This document shows, piece by piece, positions 22,156-23,962 of a stretch of 23,962 nt of DNA. The DNA comes from Aalborgiella sp043775055. Its GTDB lineage: Bacteria; Pseudomonadota; Gammaproteobacteria; Burkholderiales; Burkholderiaceae_C. The DNA lies in the NCBI GenBank assembly GCA_043775055.1, contig JAYVSU010000136.1:1-23962 (forward strand), written 5' to 3'. Below the pieces are notes generated by a model. It was not told the origin of the DNA and ran no database searches. It saw nothing but the letters and a program-made list of their open reading frames with translations. Within the stretch, counting starts at the first letter, position 1; each line of letters starts with the position of its first letter. The position numbers and the translations under genes are program-made.

Positions 22156-23160
22156 ATGCATTTGATTATCACGGATGCTTGGCTCGCTAAAAGCCAGGCT
22201 ATTCATTTAAGTGGAACCAAGCTGTTGTTGGCTGGTTTGGCGCTTTCCATTTCGCTAATACTGGTTTCAGTGGGTTTGTACCACTGGGTGTTTTTGAAAG
22301 GTGCGCAAGAGGGGTGGCCTATTGTCGGCTCTTTGGTCAAGTTTGTCGCCAAAGATGAGTTTGAGCAGCGCGACCGCTTTATGCGTGAAAACCTGGATGC
22401 TATGGCCAAAAAAGTAGGCGAAATGCAGGCAAAAATGCTGCAGTTGGAGTCTCTGGGCGATAGAGTTTCCGGTTTGGCAGGCATTTCACCCGCTGAACTC
22501 AACAACTCTGGCCGTGGCGGTGCTTTGATTTCGGCGCATCCCTTGAGTTTGACCGAATTGCAGACCACTTTGGATGACTTGGAGAAACACACGGGGCAAC
22601 GAGTTGACCTGCTAACCGTTGTGGAATCACGCTTGTTTGACCTCAAAATCAAAAAAATGATGATTCCAACGCAGCATCCCGTCACGGACAGCAATCTGGG
22701 CTCCGTGTTTGGTTGGCGTATTGACCCGATCAATGGAGGCTCGGCTTTGCATACGGGGCTGGATTTTCAAGCAAGTTCAGGCACGCCCATCGTCGCCGCT
22801 GCGGGTGGTGTGGTGGTCACGCAAGAATTTCATGGCGCCTATGGCAATATGATTGAGGTTGATCACGGCAATGATTTGATCACCCGTTACGCCCATGCCT
22901 CGCGTGTTTTTGTGAAAAAGGGCGATTTGATCTAACGCGGTCAAAAAATCGCTGAAGTCGGTACGACAGGCCGCTCAACAGGGCCACACCTGCATTTTGA
23001 GGTTTTGGTGCAAGGTGTGCCGCAAGACCCTCAAAAATTTCTGAATGCGGGACTTGAAGCCGCTACTTCGGCAAAAAATAAGAAGGCTTTGTCGGTAGTA
23101 AGTGCCAATTTGCCTGCTGTAAAGTTGATCGCCTCTACCTCTACCTCTGCCAGCAGGTAA
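22156..23160 (+). pseudogene. M23 family (LytM) peptidase gene interrupted by an in-frame TAA
   Basis: The reading frame from the ATG at 22156 (AAGGA at 22142-22146) encodes a membrane helix (about residues 15-40), a coiled-coil-like stretch (about 65-155) and a LytM peptidase domain. GWRIDPINGG and LHTGLDFQA supply the first His and Asp zinc ligands near residues 200, and HGNDLITRYAHAS follows. At codon 260 (22933-22935) a TAA stops the frame. The same frame then continues for 74 codons through RGQKIAEVGTTGRSTGPHLHFEV, with the essential HLH motif, to a natural TAA at 23158-23160. A single base change (AAA or CAA to TAA) in an otherwise intact 334-codon gene explains this. The truncated 259-residue product would lack the catalytic HxH. 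A recent nonsense mutation or a sequencing error are both possible; no frameshift is seen. Confidence 0.85.
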
Positions 23161-23275
23161 AATGTTGGATTCGGCTGGCGTTGCATTTTGTGACGCTGGC
23201 CCCATTTAACTTCATAACATCAACTAGTGCAGCTGTAGACGGCATCCTTTGGGTGCAAGATTTGGCTCGGTACCC
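23161..23275. other. secA leader region
   Basis: 115 bp between the M23 gene and secA. A 6-bp hairpin GCATCC-TTT-GGGTGC lies at about 23243-23257, roughly 20 bp before the secA ATG. A longer imperfect stem (GGCTGGCGT with ACGCTGGCC) lies near its start. I see no clear promoter and no convincing small gene. Confidence 0.4.
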
Positions 23276-23962
23276 ATGGCAAGTAATTTTCTTACTCAAA
23301 TTTTCGGCAGTCGCAACGATCGACAACTCAAACAATATCGAAAAGTCATTGCACGCATCAATGCTTTAGAGCCTTCTCTGGAGTCCTTGAGTGATGAGCA
23401 GCTGAAAGCCAAGACACAAGAATTCAAAGATCGCGTCACCAATGGCGAGACGCTTGACGCTATTCTCCCAGAAGCCTTTGCCGTGGTGCGTGAAGGCTCA
23501 AAGCGCATCATGAAAATGCGTCATTTTGACGTGCAAATGCTGGGCGGCATGTCTTTGCATAACGGAAAAATCTCAGAAATGGGCACGGGAGAGGGTAAAA
23601 CACTTACCGCTACCTTGCCGGTTTACCTCAACGCATTGAGTGGAAAAGGCGTTCATGTTGTAACCGTGAACGATTATTTGGCGAATCGTGATGCCCGTTG
23701 GATGGGCCGCCTCTATAACTTCCTGGGTCTCTCGGTCGGCATTAACTTGCCCAATATGCAGCGCGAAGAGAAGCAAGTGGCTTACCGTGCTGATATTACC
23801 TACGGCACCAACAATGAGTACGGTTTTGACTACCTGCGCGATAACATGGTCTATGAGGTCAATGACCGGGTTCAGCGTGGTCTGAATTACGCGATTGTTG
23901 ACGAGGTTGACTCGATTTTGATTGACGAAGCCAGAACGCCGTTGATCATCAGCGGTCAAGCG
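23276..23962 (+). CDS. secA: Preprotein translocase ATPase SecA (5' part, runs off the right edge)
   Basis: SecA is the motor that pushes preproteins through SecYEG. The visible 229 residues begin MASNFLTQIFGSRNDRQLKQ and include the N-terminal helix, EAFAVVREGSKRIMKMRHFDVQ, the helicase Q-motif region (QMLGGMSLHNGKISEM), Walker A GTGEGKTLTATLP near residue 107, VTVNDYLANRDARWM, YGTNNEYGFDYLRDNM, and the Walker B AIVDEVDSILIDEARTPLIISG. All match SecA without gaps. The remaining two thirds of the gene lie outside the window. It follows the M23 peptidase gene, as is common in betaproteobacteria. Confidence 0.98.
   Translation, partial: MASNFLTQIFGSRNDRQLKQYRKVIARINALEPSLESLSDEQLKAKTQEFKDRVTNGETLDAILPEAFAVVREGSKRIMKMRHFDVQMLGGMSLHNGKISEMGTGEGKTLTATLPVYLNALSGKGVHVVTVNDYLANRDARWMGRLYNFLGLSVGINLPNMQREEKQVAYRADITYGTNNEYGFDYLRDNMVYEVNDRVQRGLNYAIVDEVDSILIDEARTPLIISGQA

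Noticed and set aside
1..23962. Search for CRISPR arrays, prophage or integrase genes, and toxin-antitoxin pairs
   Set aside because: No regularly spaced repeats, integrase or transposase patterns, or small toxin-antitoxin-like gene pairs were found; the short palindromes are too scattered to be an array.

Overview
The window reads as chromosomal DNA of a betaproteobacterium, most likely a Comamonadaceae member of the Rhodoferax/Polaromonas/Limnohabitans type. The basis is the gene order (petABC-sspA-sspB, DUF721-M23-secA, ahcY-tlyA-metF), a betaproteobacterial SAH riboswitch ahead of ahcY, the style of the proteins, and short GCTATT-AATAGC palindromes that I recall from this family. The genus call is inference. 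Most of the window is core metabolism and cell physiology. I see no prophage, integrase, transposase gene or CRISPR array.

Left part (1-8535), all on the minus strand. Reading in the direction of transcription: a DegS-like membrane-anchored protease (7369-8535), an unknown secreted protein (6623-7321) and its terminator, then an SAH riboswitch (6431-6540) controlling ahcY (4787-6334). Downstream follow tlyA (an rRNA methyltransferase), metF, a cytosolic 5'-nucleotidase, and an SbmA/YddA-type ABC exporter-fold protein that runs off the left edge. SAH hydrolase and methylenetetrahydrofolate reductase are both methyl-cycle enzymes, so the riboswitch probably links SAH removal to homocysteine remethylation.

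Middle part (8668-15681). The rightward pair nif3-like/pdxA converges with mscL on a strong shared hairpin (10735-10770). Next comes the cytochrome bc1 operon petABC behind a recognisable sigma-70 promoter and ending in a strong terminator, then the stringent starvation pair sspA-sspB, then tRNA-Thr(UGU) with its own terminator.

Right part (15910-23962). A complete ABC dipeptide/oligopeptide uptake operon in the order dppB-C-D-F-A has coupled ATGA overlaps, a TTG start for dppB, and the binding protein gene last. A 308-bp structured non-coding stretch follows. Then a DUF721/DciA-like gene (minus strand) diverges from an M23 peptidase gene with only 26 bp between start codons. The M23 gene carries an in-frame TAA just before its catalytic HLHFEV motif. 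The start of secA ends the window.

I did not find an obviously new multi-gene system. The points most worth a second look are the interrupted M23 gene, the dispersed palindrome family with members inside coding genes (including an insertion in TlyA), the riboswitch with its overlapping promoter and terminator, the Lys/Pro/Ala tail on AhcY, the coupled nucleotidase-transporter pair, and a tRNA-Thr with two broken stem pairs.
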